From the NCBI RefSeq assembly GCF_029714305.1, contig NZ_CP121647.1, forward strand, positions 3,864,501-3,928,500: a DNA stretch of 64,000 nucleotides. The letters run 5' to 3'. Source of the stretch: Bradyrhizobium sp. CB3481. GTDB taxonomy: Bacteria; Pseudomonadota; Alphaproteobacteria; Rhizobiales; Xanthobacteraceae. The translations under genes were made by a program, and so were the position numbers. This document shows positions 17,884 through 26,929 of this stretch, piece by piece (within the stretch, counting starts at the first letter, position 1; the number at the start of each line of letters is the position of its first letter). The notes below the pieces were generated by a model, which did not search any database, was not told the DNA's origin, and was given only the letters and a program-made list of their open reading frames with translations.

Positions 17884-19394
17884 TGACTACCTGGCCGATT
17901 CTTTCCGTCGTTACCTTCCTGCCGGTCATCGGCGCGCTGGCGATCTACATCACCCGCGGCGACGACGAGGCGGCACGGCGCAATGCGCGCTGGATCGCGC
18001 TGTGGACCACGCTCGTCACCTTCGCGGTGTCGCTGATCCTGGTCTGGCGCTTCGACGCGTCGAGCGCGGATTTCCAGTTCGTCGAAAAGGCGAGCTGGCT
18101 TGCCAGCGGCATCACCTATCACATGGGCGTTGACGGCATCTCGCTGCCCTTCGTGATCCTGACCACCGCTTTGATGCCGTTCTGCATCATCGCGAGCTGG
18201 AAGTCGGTCACAGTGCGCGTGCGCGAATACATGATGGCGTTTCTGCTCCTGGAAACGCTGATGGTCGGCACCTTCTCGGCGCTCGATCTCGTGCTGTTCT
18301 ACCTGTTCTTCGAAGGCGGCCTGATCCCGATGTTCCTGATCATCGGCGTCTGGGGCGGCCCGCGGCGGGTCTATGCGTCGTTCAAGTTCTTCCTCTACAC
18401 GCTGCTCGGCTCGGTGCTGATGCTGCTGGCGATCATGGCGCTGTACTGGAATGCCGGTACCACCGACATCCCGACGCTGATGACTACCGCGGTGCCGCGT
18501 AGCTTGCAGACCTGGGCATGGCTGGCGTTCTTTGCCTCCTTTGCCGTGAAGATGCCGATGTGGCCGGTGCACACCTGGCTGCCGGACGCGCACGTCGAGG
18601 CGCCGACCGCGGGCTCGGTGATCCTGGCCGCGATCCTCCTGAAGATGGGCGGCTACGGCTTCCTGCGGTTCTCGCTGCCGATGTTCCCGCTGGCCTCGCA
18701 CGATTTCGCGCCGCTGATCTTCTCGCTGTCCGTCATCGCCATCGTCTACACTTCGCTGGTGGCGTTGATGCAGGAGGACATCAAGAAGCTGATCGCCTAT
18801 TCGTCGGTCGCCCATATGGGCTTCGTCACCATGGGCATCTTCGCAGGTAGCACGCAGGGCGTCGCCGGCGGCGTGTTCCAGATGGTGTCGCACGGCATCG
18901 TCTCCGGTGCGCTGTTCCTCTGCGTCGGCATCGTCTACGACCGCATGCATACCCGCGAGATCGCGGCCTATGGCGGCCTGGTCAACCGGATGCCGCTGTA
19001 TGCGATGGTGTTCATGGTCTTCACCATGGCCAACGTCGGGCTGCCCGGCACCTCCGGCTTCGTCGGCGAATTCATGACGCTGCTCGGCACCTTCAAGGTC
19101 TCGATCGCGACCGCGACCTTCGCCACCCTCGGCGTCATCCTGTCGGCGGCTTACGCGCTCTGGCTCTATCGCAAGGTAGTGTTCGGCGCACTGACCAAGC
19201 CGTCGCTCGCCAGCATCAAGGACCTGACGCCCCGCGAATGCCTGACGTTGATGCCGCTGGTGGCGCTGACCATCCTGTTCGGCGTCTATCCGAAGCCGGT
19301 GCTCGACATGTCGGCGGCCTCGGTCCAGCAACTCGTCAATAACTACAATTCCGCCGTGACTGCCGTGAAGGCAGCCGCGCTGGTCGTCCAATAA
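17883..19394 (+). CDS. nuoM: NADH:quinone oxidoreductase subunit M (ND4-like)
   Basis: 503 residues with 14 helices. Signature blocks are [45 protein letters not shown] and [18 protein letters not shown]. The conserved Glu of FFEGGLIPM and the Lys residues of the antiporter-like fold are in place. The ATG at 17883 overlaps the nuoL stop (TAATG); the longer frame from 17679 lies inside nuoL and is rejected. nuoN follows after 11 bases. Confidence 0.96.
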   Translation: MTTWPILSVVTFLPVIGALAIYITRGDDEAARRNARWIALWTTLVTFAVSLILVWRFDASSADFQFVEKASWLASGITYHMGVDGISLPFVILTTALMPFCIIASWKSVTVRVREYMMAFLLLETLMVGTFSALDLVLFYLFFEGGLIPMFLIIGVWGGPRRVYASFKFFLYTLLGSVLMLLAIMALYWNAGTTDIPTLMTTAVPRSLQTWAWLAFFASFAVKMPMWPVHTWLPDAHVEAPTAGSVILAAILLKMGGYGFLRFSLPMFPLASHDFAPLIFSLSVIAIVYTSLVALMQEDIKKLIAYSSVAHMGFVTMGIFAGSTQGVAGGVFQMVSHGIVSGALFLCVGIVYDRMHTREIAAYGGLVNRMPLYAMVFMVFTMANVGLPGTSGFVGEFMTLLGTFKVSIATATFATLGVILSAAYALWLYRKVVFGALTKPSLASIKDLTPRECLTLMPLVALTILFGVYPKPVLDMSAASVQQLVNNYNSAVTAVKAAALVVQ

Positions 19395-19405
19395 GGCCCG
19401 CCGCA

Positions 19406-20842
19406 ATGAGCTTTTCCAGTGCAGGATATCAGTTGCTCCCGGTGCTGCCGGAGTTGGTGCTGGCCGTCGGCGCCATGGCGCTGTTGATGCTCGGCGCCTA
19501 TCGCGGACAGGAGACGACCCGGATCGTCAACATCGTTGCAGTGGTTCTGCTAGTCGTGACCGGCGTGCTGGTGCTGATGCTGCCGGCCGGCAAGCTGACC
19601 ACCTTCGGCGGCAGCTTCATCGTCGACGACTTTGCCCGCTTCCTGAAGGTCCTGGCGATCATCGGCTCGGCGGCGACGCTGATCCTCTCAGCGGAATTCC
19701 TGTCCGATCCGTCGCGGCGGATTTTCGAATATCCGATACTGGTGTTGCTCTCGACGCTTGGCATGATGGTGCTGATCTCGGCCGGCGACCTCATCATGCT
19801 CTATCTCGGGCTCGAGCTGATGTCCCTCGCGCTCTATGTCGTCGCCACCTCCAACCGTGACAATGCCAAGTCCACGGAAGCTGGCCTGAAGTATTTCGTG
19901 CTCGGCGCGTTGTCCTCCGGCATGCTGCTCTACGGCGCCTCGCTGGTCTACGGCTTCACCGGCACGGTCGATTTCGCCGGCATCGCAGCGGCGGTCAAGA
20001 CCGGCAGCGTCGGCATCGTGTTCGGCCTCGTGTTCCTGCTGGCCGGGCTCTGCTTCAAGGTGTCGGCCGTGCCGTTCCACATGTGGACGCCGGACGTCTA
20101 TGAAGGCGCGCCGACGCCGGTCACGGCATTCTTTGCCTCCGCGCCGAAGGTCGCGGCTCTTGCGGTGTTCACCCGCGTGACGCTGACCGCGTTCCCCGGA
20201 ATCGTACCGCAATGGCAGCAGATCCTGGTGTTCGTCGCGATCGCCTCGATGGCGCTGGGCTCGTTCGCCGCCATCGGGCAGAAGAACATCAAGCGCCTGA
20301 TGGCCTATTCCTCGATCGGTCATATGGGCTTTGCGCTGGTCGGCCTTGCCTCCGGCACGGTGGAAGGCGCGCAGGGCGTGCTGGTCTACATCGCCATCTA
20401 TGTCGCGATGACGCTCGGCTCATTCGCCGTGATCCTCGCCATGAAGCGGAGCGGCCAGCCGATGGAAGAGATCAGCGATTTCGCCGGGCTTTCGCGCACC
20501 AACCCGCTGCTTGCGTTCTTCTTCGCCATGCTTCTGTTCTCGCTGGCCGGCGTTCCGCCGCTCGCCGGCTTCTTCGCCAAATGGTACGTGTTCGTCGCCG
20601 CGATCAAAGCGGGGCTGTTCACGCTCGCCGTCATCGGAGTGCTGACCAGCGTCGTGGGCGCGTTCTACTACCTCACCATCGTCAAGGTGATGTATTTCGA
20701 CGAGCCGACCGGCCAGATCGAACCGATGCGCATCGAATTGCGCACGGTGCTGGCAGTCGCGGGCATCTTCAACATCTTCTTCTTCGTCTATCCGGGGCCG
20801 CTGGTCAGCGTCGCCACGGCGGCGGCGAAGTCGCTCTTTTAG
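19406..20842 (+). CDS. nuoN: NADH:quinone oxidoreductase subunit N (ND2-like)
   Basis: 478 residues with 14 helices. Conserved blocks are MLYLGLELMSLALYV, FKVSAVPFHMWTPDVYEGAPTPVTAFFA and IKRLMAYSSIGHMGFALVG. It is the third antiporter-like pump subunit and the last nuo gene. birA starts 60 bases downstream on the same strand, with no clear terminator between, so the housekeeping genes behind may be read from the same transcript. Confidence 0.96.
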   Translation: MSFSSAGYQLLPVLPELVLAVGAMALLMLGAYRGQETTRIVNIVAVVLLVVTGVLVLMLPAGKLTTFGGSFIVDDFARFLKVLAIIGSAATLILSAEFLSDPSRRIFEYPILVLLSTLGMMVLISAGDLIMLYLGLELMSLALYVVATSNRDNAKSTEAGLKYFVLGALSSGMLLYGASLVYGFTGTVDFAGIAAAVKTGSVGIVFGLVFLLAGLCFKVSAVPFHMWTPDVYEGAPTPVTAFFASAPKVAALAVFTRVTLTAFPGIVPQWQQILVFVAIASMALGSFAAIGQKNIKRLMAYSSIGHMGFALVGLASGTVEGAQGVLVYIAIYVAMTLGSFAVILAMKRSGQPMEEISDFAGLSRTNPLLAFFFAMLLFSLAGVPPLAGFFAKWYVFVAAIKAGLFTLAVIGVLTSVVGAFYYLTIVKVMYFDEPTGQIEPMRIELRTVLAVAGIFNIFFFVYPGPLVSVATAAAKSLF

Positions 20843-20902
20843 GCGCATGCTCCCGAGAGCCGACATTCGGTTTTCGCAGCGGATCATGCGCAGAAACTGG
20901 AA

Positions 20903-21709
20903 ATGACCTTCTCGCTCGGTCCCAAAGCCACATCGGCGGGCTACAGGCTCGCCGCCTTCGACAAGATCGGTTCCACCAACACCGAAGCCATGGCGCGCGT
21001 CCGTCAGGGCGAGCGCGGGCCGATGTGGTTCGTCACCACGGAACAGACGGCAGGGCGCGGCCGCCGGCAGCGGGCCTGGGTCGCGCCGCGCGGCAACCTC
21101 GCCAGCAGCATTCTCGAAGTCATGGACATTTCCCCGGCGGTGGCGGCGACGCTCGGCTTTGCCGCCGGGCTATCGCTGGAAGGCGCGCTACAGAAGCTCA
21201 GCGTCGAGGCCAATCTGCGCCGGGCCGAGCCGCTGAAATTCGCCTTGAAGTGGCCGAACGACGTGCTGGCGGAGCGCCAGAAGCTCACCGGCATCCTGCT
21301 GGAAGCGGAGGCTGTGGCCGGTGACCGGCTCGCCGTCGTGGTCGGGATCGGCACCAATGTCATCGCTGCGCCGGAGGGGACGCCGACGCCGGCGACTTCG
21401 CTGGCGGCCCTCGGGGTCCATGTCGGCGCCGAAGAACTGTTCAAGGCGCTGGCGGAAGCCTGGGTCGAGTTCCGCGGCATCTGGGACAATGGCCGCGGCT
21501 TTGGCGATATTCGCAAGGCGTGGCTGGAACGCGCTTTCGGCGTCGGCGAGCGGGTGGCGATCAAGACCGGAACCACAACGGTTGAAGGCACGTTCGATAC
21601 GATCGATGACACCGGCTGCCTGATCGTCCGCACCGCGGAGGGCAAGCGCATGCCGATCACGGCCGGCGAGGTCTATTTCGGCACCGCGGCATCTGTGGGA
21701 GCGGCCTGA
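20903..21709 (+). CDS. birA: Biotin-[acetyl-CoA-carboxylase] ligase
   Basis: 268 residues. The catalytic motif GRGRRQRAWV (residues 51-60) binds biotinyl-AMP, and LKWPNDVLAERQKLTGILLE carries the conserved Lys-Trp-Pro-Asn-Asp. GSTNTEAM near the start is the substrate serine/threonine block. The C-terminal SH3-like domain follows (TTTVEGTFDTIDDTGCLIV). It attaches biotin to carboxylase carrier proteins. The protein begins directly with the catalytic domain, without the DNA-binding domain of E. coli BirA, so it is a ligase only. Its stop overlaps the rnj start (TGATG). Confidence 0.93.
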   Translation: MTFSLGPKATSAGYRLAAFDKIGSTNTEAMARVRQGERGPMWFVTTEQTAGRGRRQRAWVAPRGNLASSILEVMDISPAVAATLGFAAGLSLEGALQKLSVEANLRRAEPLKFALKWPNDVLAERQKLTGILLEAEAVAGDRLAVVVGIGTNVIAAPEGTPTPATSLAALGVHVGAEELFKALAEAWVEFRGIWDNGRGFGDIRKAWLERAFGVGERVAIKTGTTTVEGTFDTIDDTGCLIVRTAEGKRMPITAGEVYFGTAASVGAA

Positions 21710-23379
21710 TGGCGCGGCCGGACGAACTGACCTTTGCCCCGCTTGGCGGCGTCGGCGAGATCGGCATGAACCTGTCGATCTATGGTCTCGGCAACCGCCA
21801 CCAGCGGTCCTGGCTGGCGGTCGATCTCGGCGTCTCCTTCGGCGACGAGGAGCACCTGCCGGGCATCGACCTGATCATGCCCGACATCGGTTTCCTGGAG
21901 AAGGAACGCGACAACCTGATGGGCCTGGTGCTGACGCATGCCCATGAGGACCATTTCGGCGCCATCATCGATCTCTGGCCGAAGCTGCAATGCAAGGTCT
22001 ACGCGACCAAGTTCAGTGCCGCCCTGTTCGAGGCCAAATGCGCCGCCGAGCGCAATGCGCCAAAAATTCCGGTCACGGTGGTGCCCTCAGGCGGCCGGAT
22101 CAATCTCGGACCGTTCACGGTCGAATTCATCCCGGTCGCGCATTCAATTCCGGAATCGCATGCGCTGGCGATCCACACTTCCGCGGGCACCGTGCTGCAT
22201 ACCGGCGACTGGAAGATCGATCCGACGCCGCTGATAGGCCTTCCGACCGACGAGCGGCGGCTGCGCGAGCTCGGCGATGAAGGCGTAATGGCGCTGGTCG
22301 GTGATTCCACCAATGCGGTGCGGGACGGGCGCTCGCCCTCGGAGACCGAGGTAGCCGCCACCATCAAGAAGCTGGTCGGCGCCGCCAAGGGCCGCGTCGC
22401 CGTCACCACCTTTGCGTCCAACGTCGCGCGCGTGAGGGCGGTGGCGGACGCCGCCAGGGATGCCGGCCGCGAGGTGGTCGTGGTCGGGCGCGCCATGGAG
22501 CGCGTGGTGCAGGTCGCGCGCGAAACCGGCTATCTCGACGGCGTGCAGAATTTCCGCGGCGCCGATTATTACGGCCATTTCCCGCCGGACAAGGTGCTGG
22601 CGCTGTGCACGGGAAGCCAGGGCGAGCCGCGCGCGGCGCTGGCGCGCATCGCCAACGACGACCATCCGCAGGTGACGCTGAACAAGGGCGATACCGTGAT
22701 CTTTTCCTCGCGCACCATCCCCGGCAACGAGAAGGCGGTGGGCGCCATCATCAACGGGCTGGTGGTGCAGGGCATCGAGGTCATCACTGACCGCACCGAT
22801 CTCGTCCACGTCTCCGGCCATCCGCGCCGCGACGAACTGCGCGACATGATCTCCTGGGTGCGGCCGCAGATTCTGATCCCCGTCCATGGCGAGGCGCTGC
22901 ATTTGTCCGAGCACGCCAAGCTGGCGCGCGCCGCCGGCGTGCCGAAAGTGCTGACCTGCCGCAACGGCGACCTGGTCAAGCTCGGGCCCGGCGAGCCCGG
23001 CATCATCGACGAATTGCCGGCGGGGCGGCTCTACAAGGATGGCGCCATCCTCGAGGATTCAAAATCCCGCGCCGTGGTCGAGCGGCGGCGGATGGGCTTT
23101 GCCGGCTGCGCCTTCGTCGCCATTGCCATGACCGACAAGGGCGAGCTCGCCGACGATCCCGAGGTCGATCTGGTCGGCATCCCCGAGAAGAATACCGCCG
23201 GCGAGATCATCGACGAGATCGTGTTCGACACGGTGGTCTCGACGGTCGAGAGCCTGCCGCGGCCGCGGCGGCGCGACCCGGATGCGACAGCGGAATCGGT
23301 GCGCCGCGCCGTGCGGGCGGTGATCAACGAGCACTGGGGCAAGAAGCCGATTTGCGTCGTTCATGTTCTGGTGGTTTGA
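21709..23379 (+). CDS. rnj: Ribonuclease J
   Basis: 556 residues of the metallo-beta-lactamase/beta-CASP family. The zinc motif is THAHEDHFGA (His77, His79, Asp81, His82). HTGDWKIDPTP and VGDSTNAVRDGRSPSE follow, and the beta-CASP block FSSRTIPGNEKAVG and VSGHPRRDEL (final His) are present. RNase J has 5'-3' exonuclease and endonuclease activity on mRNA and rRNA precursors and is present in many alphaproteobacteria. It is translationally coupled to birA. The methylmalonyl-CoA epimerase gene follows after 71 bases. Confidence 0.94.
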   Translation: MARPDELTFAPLGGVGEIGMNLSIYGLGNRHQRSWLAVDLGVSFGDEEHLPGIDLIMPDIGFLEKERDNLMGLVLTHAHEDHFGAIIDLWPKLQCKVYATKFSAALFEAKCAAERNAPKIPVTVVPSGGRINLGPFTVEFIPVAHSIPESHALAIHTSAGTVLHTGDWKIDPTPLIGLPTDERRLRELGDEGVMALVGDSTNAVRDGRSPSETEVAATIKKLVGAAKGRVAVTTFASNVARVRAVADAARDAGREVVVVGRAMERVVQVARETGYLDGVQNFRGADYYGHFPPDKVLALCTGSQGEPRAALARIANDDHPQVTLNKGDTVIFSSRTIPGNEKAVGAIINGLVVQGIEVITDRTDLVHVSGHPRRDELRDMISWVRPQILIPVHGEALHLSEHAKLARAAGVPKVLTCRNGDLVKLGPGEPGIIDELPAGRLYKDGAILEDSKSRAVVERRRMGFAGCAFVAIAMTDKGELADDPEVDLVGIPEKNTAGEIIDEIVFDTVVSTVESLPRPRRRDPDATAESVRRAVRAVINEHWGKKPICVVHVLVV

Positions 23380-23450
23380 GGTAATAAAAGGGTTCAGGCG
23401 GGCACTGGTCGTAGGCCGGGAAACGCGCTGAAGGCAGGGAGTAGAGTGTC

Positions 23451-23855
23451 ATGCTGGGCCGGCTCAATCACGTTGCGATCGCCGTCAAGGATGCGGAAAA
23501 GGCCGCCAGGATTTATGGCAGCGCGTTCGGCGCCGAAATCTCCGGCGCGGTGCCGCTGCCGGAGCATGGCGTCATCACCGTCTTCGTGACACTCCCCAAC
23601 ACCAAGATCGAGTTCATCCAGCCGTTCGGCGACGCCTCGCCGATCGCCAAATTCGTCGAGCGCAATGCCGACGGCGGCATCCATCACATCTGCTACGACG
23701 TGCCTGATATCATCGCCGCCCGCGATACCTTGATCGCGCAGGGCGCGCGCGTGCTTGGCAATGGCGAGCCGAAGATCGGCGCGCACGGCAAGCCGGTGTT
23801 GTTTTTCCATCCGAAGGATTTTTCCGGCGCGCTCGTCGAAATCGAACAGGCTTGA
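23451..23855 (+). CDS. mce: Methylmalonyl-CoA epimerase
   Basis: 134 residues of the VOC/glyoxalase fold. LGRLNHVAIAVKDAEKAA holds the first metal His; GGIHHICYDVPDI holds the second metal-His block; LVEIEQA at the end holds the last metal Glu. It interconverts the R and S forms of methylmalonyl-CoA in propionate metabolism. It sits between rnj and DUF1467, a familiar alphaproteobacterial order. The ATG at 23451 lacks a strong ribosome site but is followed at once by conserved sequence. Confidence 0.9.
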   Translation: MLGRLNHVAIAVKDAEKAARIYGSAFGAEISGAVPLPEHGVITVFVTLPNTKIEFIQPFGDASPIAKFVERNADGGIHHICYDVPDIIAARDTLIAQGARVLGNGEPKIGAHGKPVLFFHPKDFSGALVEIEQA

Positions 23856-23860
23856 ACCTG

Positions 23861-24136
23861 ATGGCCTACAGCCTCTCTACGGCGCTCGCGATCTACTTCG
23901 TGGTCTGGTGGGTCGTGCTGTTCCTGACGCTGCCGTTCGGCGTCCGCAGCCAGCATGAGGACGGCGAGGGCGCGCCCGGCACCGATCCGGGCGCGCCGGT
24001 GATGGCACGGATGGGCTGGAAGCTGCTCTGGACCACGATCATCTCGGCCGTGCTGTTTGGCATCGGGATGTGGGCCTATCAGCAGGGCTATCTGAACATC
24101 GAGCGGCTGTCGAAGCTGATGGGGCTGCCGTTCTGA
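23861..24136 (+). CDS. DUF1467 family membrane protein
   Basis: 91 residues with two membrane helices, about residues 6-22 (TALAIYFVVWWVVLFLTLPFG region) and 48-65 (LLWTTIISAVLFGIGMWA region). The first helix ends in LPFGVRSQHE, then comes a Gly/Pro-rich acidic loop, the pattern of DUF1467. Function is unknown; it normally stands between mce and proS in alphaproteobacteria. The ATG at 23861 is chosen over a TTG at 23852 overlapping the mce stop. In this window proS is 18.7 kb away, which marks the start of an accessory block. Confidence 0.85.
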   Translation: MAYSLSTALAIYFVVWWVVLFLTLPFGVRSQHEDGEGAPGTDPGAPVMARMGWKLLWTTIISAVLFGIGMWAYQQGYLNIERLSKLMGLPF

Positions 24137-24156
24137 TCCGGCGCCATCGCATTCAG

Positions 24157-24256
24157 ATTTAGGCCATGTTCCCATAAGCTATTCTAGTCTAGCTGGTGGC
24201 GCGGCGGCCGACGCAATTTCTGCAGTTCCATTTCTAAGGGAACATCTGCCCTAAAT
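24157..24256. repeat. Long-range inverted repeat in the gap after DUF1467
   Basis: The left arm ATTTAGG-cc-ATGTTCCC (24157-24173) is the reverse complement of the right arm GGGAACAT-ctgc-CCTAAAT (24238-24256) apart from a two-base difference in the bulge. The 64 bases between contain CTAGTCTAG. It may be the stem of a small RNA or the ends of a miniature element. The rest of this 280-base gap up to the gene at 24417 shows nothing I can name. Confidence 0.45.
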
Positions 24257-24416
24257 ACCCACTGAGTAACCGACTGCGTCGTGAGCGTGCCGACCGCAGC
24301 CTCGACATCGCACGCGTGCAGTACGCGTTGCGGTGCAGCTACGGAACAGCGTTACACCTCGGAAATTTGCGGAACGAACCGCCTCCTCAGTCTTTCTCGA
24401 CACTTGGGAGGTGCCC

Positions 24417-24698
24417 ATGAATTCTCAGGCCATCGAAGGTGCTTGTGCGTTCGCTTGGCGGAACTACCTGCTGCGACACAGCAGTATCAGTGAGAGCGAT
24501 AGCAGGCGTTCCGCCCTTTACAGGTACGTCACCAATCTTCGTGACACCGGCGAATATGATTTCGATCTCTTGCAAATCGCGGCGGTCGCTTACTTGAGAA
24601 AACTTGACGAGTTGCATGATGACCGAGGCGCGAGACTAGCGGCAGATCAAGCTTTGGCCGATTGTCTGGAGACACGGCGTGCGGTAGCCGAGACTTAG
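24417..24698 (+). CDS. Small helical protein, unknown function
   Basis: 93 residues, mostly helical and charged, without membrane helices or signal peptide. It includes a RNYLLRHSSI segment, a YRYVTNLRDTGEYDFDLLQIAAVAYLRKLDEL segment (in parts YDFDLLQIAA and YLRKLDEL), and an acidic/alanine C-terminus. A very good ribosome site (GGGAGGT, five bases before ATG 24417) supports translation. The frame extends upstream to 24333 but lacks a better start. Codon use is less GC-biased than in the nuo region. I do not recognise a family; it looks like a rhizobial accessory protein. Confidence 0.6.
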   Translation: MNSQAIEGACAFAWRNYLLRHSSISESDSRRSALYRYVTNLRDTGEYDFDLLQIAAVAYLRKLDELHDDRGARLAADQALADCLETRRAVAET

Positions 24699-24736
24699 CG
24701 TTTCGACCATGCACGAGAGCAGAGGGAGCGAACAGC

Positions 24737-24967
24737 ATGGAAGACAACACCACCAACGCAAATCGTTTCGTAAGTGACCAACAAAGGCGCATCATGGCAA
24801 CAACGACAATCGGCATGGATGCCTTGAAGCCCATCCTGCATTTTCAGGTCTCAATGCTGAGGTTGTGGGCCGACGGCATCGAGAGGCTTGCAGGCAACTA
24901 CGAAAAGGCGCTGGACGAAACCGTGACCACGGTCAAGGAACAGTCGGACAAGCAACGTGCCGCCTAG
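24737..24967 (+). CDS. Small phasin-like helical protein, unknown function
   Basis: 76 residues. The centre, MDALKPILHFQVSMLRLWADGIERLAGNY (blocks ALKPILHFQVS and RLWADGIERLA), forms amphipathic helix. The C-terminus EKALDETVTTVKEQSDKQRAA resembles the end of a phasin helix. Phasin-like proteins coat polyhydroxybutyrate granules, but this is only a similarity of type. A GGAG ribosome site lies ahead of ATG 24737. It follows the previous small gene by 38 bases on the same strand and may be co-expressed. Confidence 0.55.
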   Translation: MEDNTTNANRFVSDQQRRIMATTTIGMDALKPILHFQVSMLRLWADGIERLAGNYEKALDETVTTVKEQSDKQRAA

Positions 24968-25032
24968 ATTCGCGCCCGGCGATTCCGAGTTGGGTCAAGA
25001 TACCGCCTCGCTGATGCGCTCGACGAACAGCT

Positions 25033-25629
25033 CTAGTCGAACGCGACGCCGATGCGCTTGTCGTTTCGCCAGGCGACCCGGCAGTGGCGCGGCGTGTGGC
25101 TGCCGGAGATGACCAGCCAGAAATTATCGGGAATGCCGATCTGGCTGGCGACCTCGAGCTGGGCACCGGTATCCGATATGTTTCGGACGGTGCAGTCGAT
25201 GATGCCACCATTGAACTCGATCGATCCTGCCTTCAATACCCGGTGCCGGGGCGCGACGCGATGATTATCCAGAACCTGAAGCGGCTCAGGTGCCTTGGGC
25301 TTGGCTTCCTTCGGCGCTTGTTCCTGCAGCAGCCCTTCAGCGTGCCGCGTTGCCGTCAGGATGGCTTCGTCGGTCAGGATCGGCCTGATCCTGGCCCAGG
25401 CGAGCCGGAAGCGGACCTGGCAATCCTTGAAATTGATGGCGGGTCCCCGGTCATTGGGGCTCGGCGGCAAGCCGTAGACCGCACAAGCCCACCACCAGTG
25501 TGGACTATCGATCTGCTTCATAATTCGTCCGACCGGAAAGCCGCGCCAAATCACCTCATAGTCGTCGTCCTGACGGGCGCCGCCAATGACGGTGGGTCGC
25601 AACGCAATCGTTTCAAGGTCGTCAGTCAT
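25033..25629 (-). CDS. PilZ-domain protein with an N-terminal rhizobial domain
   Basis: 198 residues. The C-terminal third is a PilZ domain: the R-x3-R motif is Arg124 to Arg128 in HRVAPRHRV, and NISDTG (Asn150, Ser152, Gly155) is the second cyclic-di-GMP motif, so both ligand motifs are intact. The N-terminal 95 residues (YEVIWRGFPVGRIMK, then HWWWACAVYGLPPS) resemble a small Trp-rich domain common in rhizobial proteins but unnamed to me. The linker is Pro/Lys/Glu-rich. The ATG at 25629 has a GGGGA site. It is divergent from the gene at 25796. The likely role is a cyclic-di-GMP effector; the output is unknown. Confidence 0.8.
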   Translation of the reverse strand: MTDDLETIALRPTVIGGARQDDDYEVIWRGFPVGRIMKQIDSPHWWWACAVYGLPPSPNDRGPAINFKDCQVRFRLAWARIRPILTDEAILTATRHAEGLLQEQAPKEAKPKAPEPLQVLDNHRVAPRHRVLKAGSIEFNGGIIDCTVRNISDTGAQLEVASQIGIPDNFWLVISGSHTPRHCRVAWRNDKRIGVAFD

Positions 25630-25795
25630 CGGATGTCCCCGATCCGATCTCAAAGGCCGTAAAATACCGTTATTCACATCCGACCTGTCGGGACAATAGC
25701 CCGCCCACGGGATTCGTTGGTTAACATTCAACTTCTGACAAACTCGGCGGGATCGGCTAATTGTTCCCTTGGCAGTTTCGGCTTTGGGGAAATGC

Positions 25796-26149
25796 ATGAA
25801 TTTTCAGCGAATTTTATTGTTCCTAATGGTTCTGCTCGCCGCCGGCCTTGCCGGGGCGTTTTACATGAACTGGAAAACCCTTGGGCAGCTTCGAACCGTC
25901 AAGGCCTTTGTCGAGGCTGCGTTTCTTGCCGACGCGGTCGCCGCCTGCGAGAGGGCGCCGAGCACGACGCCATTCAAATGGACCGACGGCAAGCGGACCG
26001 CCGTGATCGGCCTAGGCTCGGTCAAGCTGGACAAGGACACGATCATCCCGAGCTACACGTTGGTCGCCGACAGCGTGTTTTGCGACTACGACCCGATCAA
26101 GAAAAGGGCCGATATCGGCTCGAACTTCCTGGAACGGGAAACATTTTAG
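25796..26149 (+). CDS. Membrane-anchored or secreted small protein, unknown function
   Basis: 117 residues. The N-terminus FQRILLFLMVLLAAGLAGAFYM is a single hydrophobic helix that could be an uncleaved anchor or a signal peptide. The remaining 90 residues are soluble with two Cys (near residues 51 and 94) that could pair in the periplasm. GGGGA precedes ATG 25796 by four to five bases. It is divergent from the PilZ gene with a 166-base shared region, and 31 bases upstream of a methyltransferase gene. No family is recognised. Confidence 0.55.
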   Translation: MNFQRILLFLMVLLAAGLAGAFYMNWKTLGQLRTVKAFVEAAFLADAVAACERAPSTTPFKWTDGKRTAVIGLGSVKLDKDTIIPSYTLVADSVFCDYDPIKKRADIGSNFLERETF

Positions 26150-26180
26150 GCGCGGGGCAGCAGTGCACGTGAGCTTTTGA

Positions 26181-26789
26181 ATGGCATCGGAAGAAGCCGA
26201 CGGAATCATCGACCTCTATCAGCGCAAGGCGGCGGACTGGATCGACGCTCGCGCGCGCACCAGGCTGATCCAAAAAAGCTGGCTCGACCGGTTTCAGGCG
26301 CTGCTGCCGTCGTCCGGCGTAGTCCTTGATCTCGGCTGTGGTTCGGCCGTGCCGATGGCAGCGTACCTGATCGGCCTCGGCCATCCCGTCACTGGTGTGG
26401 ATGCCTCGCCGGCCATGATCGACGCCTGCGGAAAGCATTTTCCCGGGCAGGAATGGATCGTCGGCGACATGCGCCAGCTTGCCTTGCAGCGCACCTTTTC
26501 CGGCATCCTGGCGTGGGACAGTTTCTTCCATCTCCGTTACGACGATCAGCGCCTGATGTTTTCGGTGTTTCGCGCGCATGCCGCGCCGAACGCGGCCTTG
26601 ATGTTCACCAGCGGCCCGGCGCATGGCGAGGCGATCGGAGAATTCGGCGGCGAGCCGCTGTACCATGCGAGCCTCGATATGGTCGAATATCGTTCGCTGC
26701 TTGATCGGAACGGTTTTCGCGTGGTGTCGCATGTCGTGGAGGACCCCGACTGCGGCGGCCACACCATCTGGCTGGCGCAGCACATGTGA
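26181..26789 (+). CDS. Class I SAM-dependent methyltransferase
   Basis: 202 residues. Motif I VLDLGCGSAVPMA lies near residue 48, motif post-I VTGVDASPAMID near residue 70, and GDMRQLAL and GILAWDSFFHL follow as motifs II and III. This is the Methyltransf_11/25 type acting on small molecules. The substrate cannot be told. The ATG at 26181 is the first of the frame; the ribosome site is weak. It stands alone between a hypothetical gene and the MTR kinase gene, 140 bases away. Confidence 0.85.
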   Translation: MASEEADGIIDLYQRKAADWIDARARTRLIQKSWLDRFQALLPSSGVVLDLGCGSAVPMAAYLIGLGHPVTGVDASPAMIDACGKHFPGQEWIVGDMRQLALQRTFSGILAWDSFFHLRYDDQRLMFSVFRAHAAPNAALMFTSGPAHGEAIGEFGGEPLYHASLDMVEYRSLLDRNGFRVVSHVVEDPDCGGHTIWLAQHM

Positions 26790-26929
26790 GGCGCTGGGTT
26801 GGGGCAAGGGGCGGACGGTAAACAGGCTGGCCGCGGGCTGCGCGTTGCGGCTATGATCCGGCGAAGAACAGGCCGGTCCAAATTTCTAAAACGGGATTGA
26901 ACTCCCACGCCGGCAAGGGGGAGACCGGC

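Noticed and set aside
17811..19406. 531-codon minus-strand frame opposite nuoM
   Set aside because: Composition is the mirror of membrane-protein codons (His, Arg, Gln, Asp); nuoM is clearly real.
25717..26172. 151-codon plus-strand frame over the gene at 25796
   Set aside because: Overlapping frame with Arg-rich composition and no ribosome site; the hydrophobic N-terminus of the other frame is more credible.
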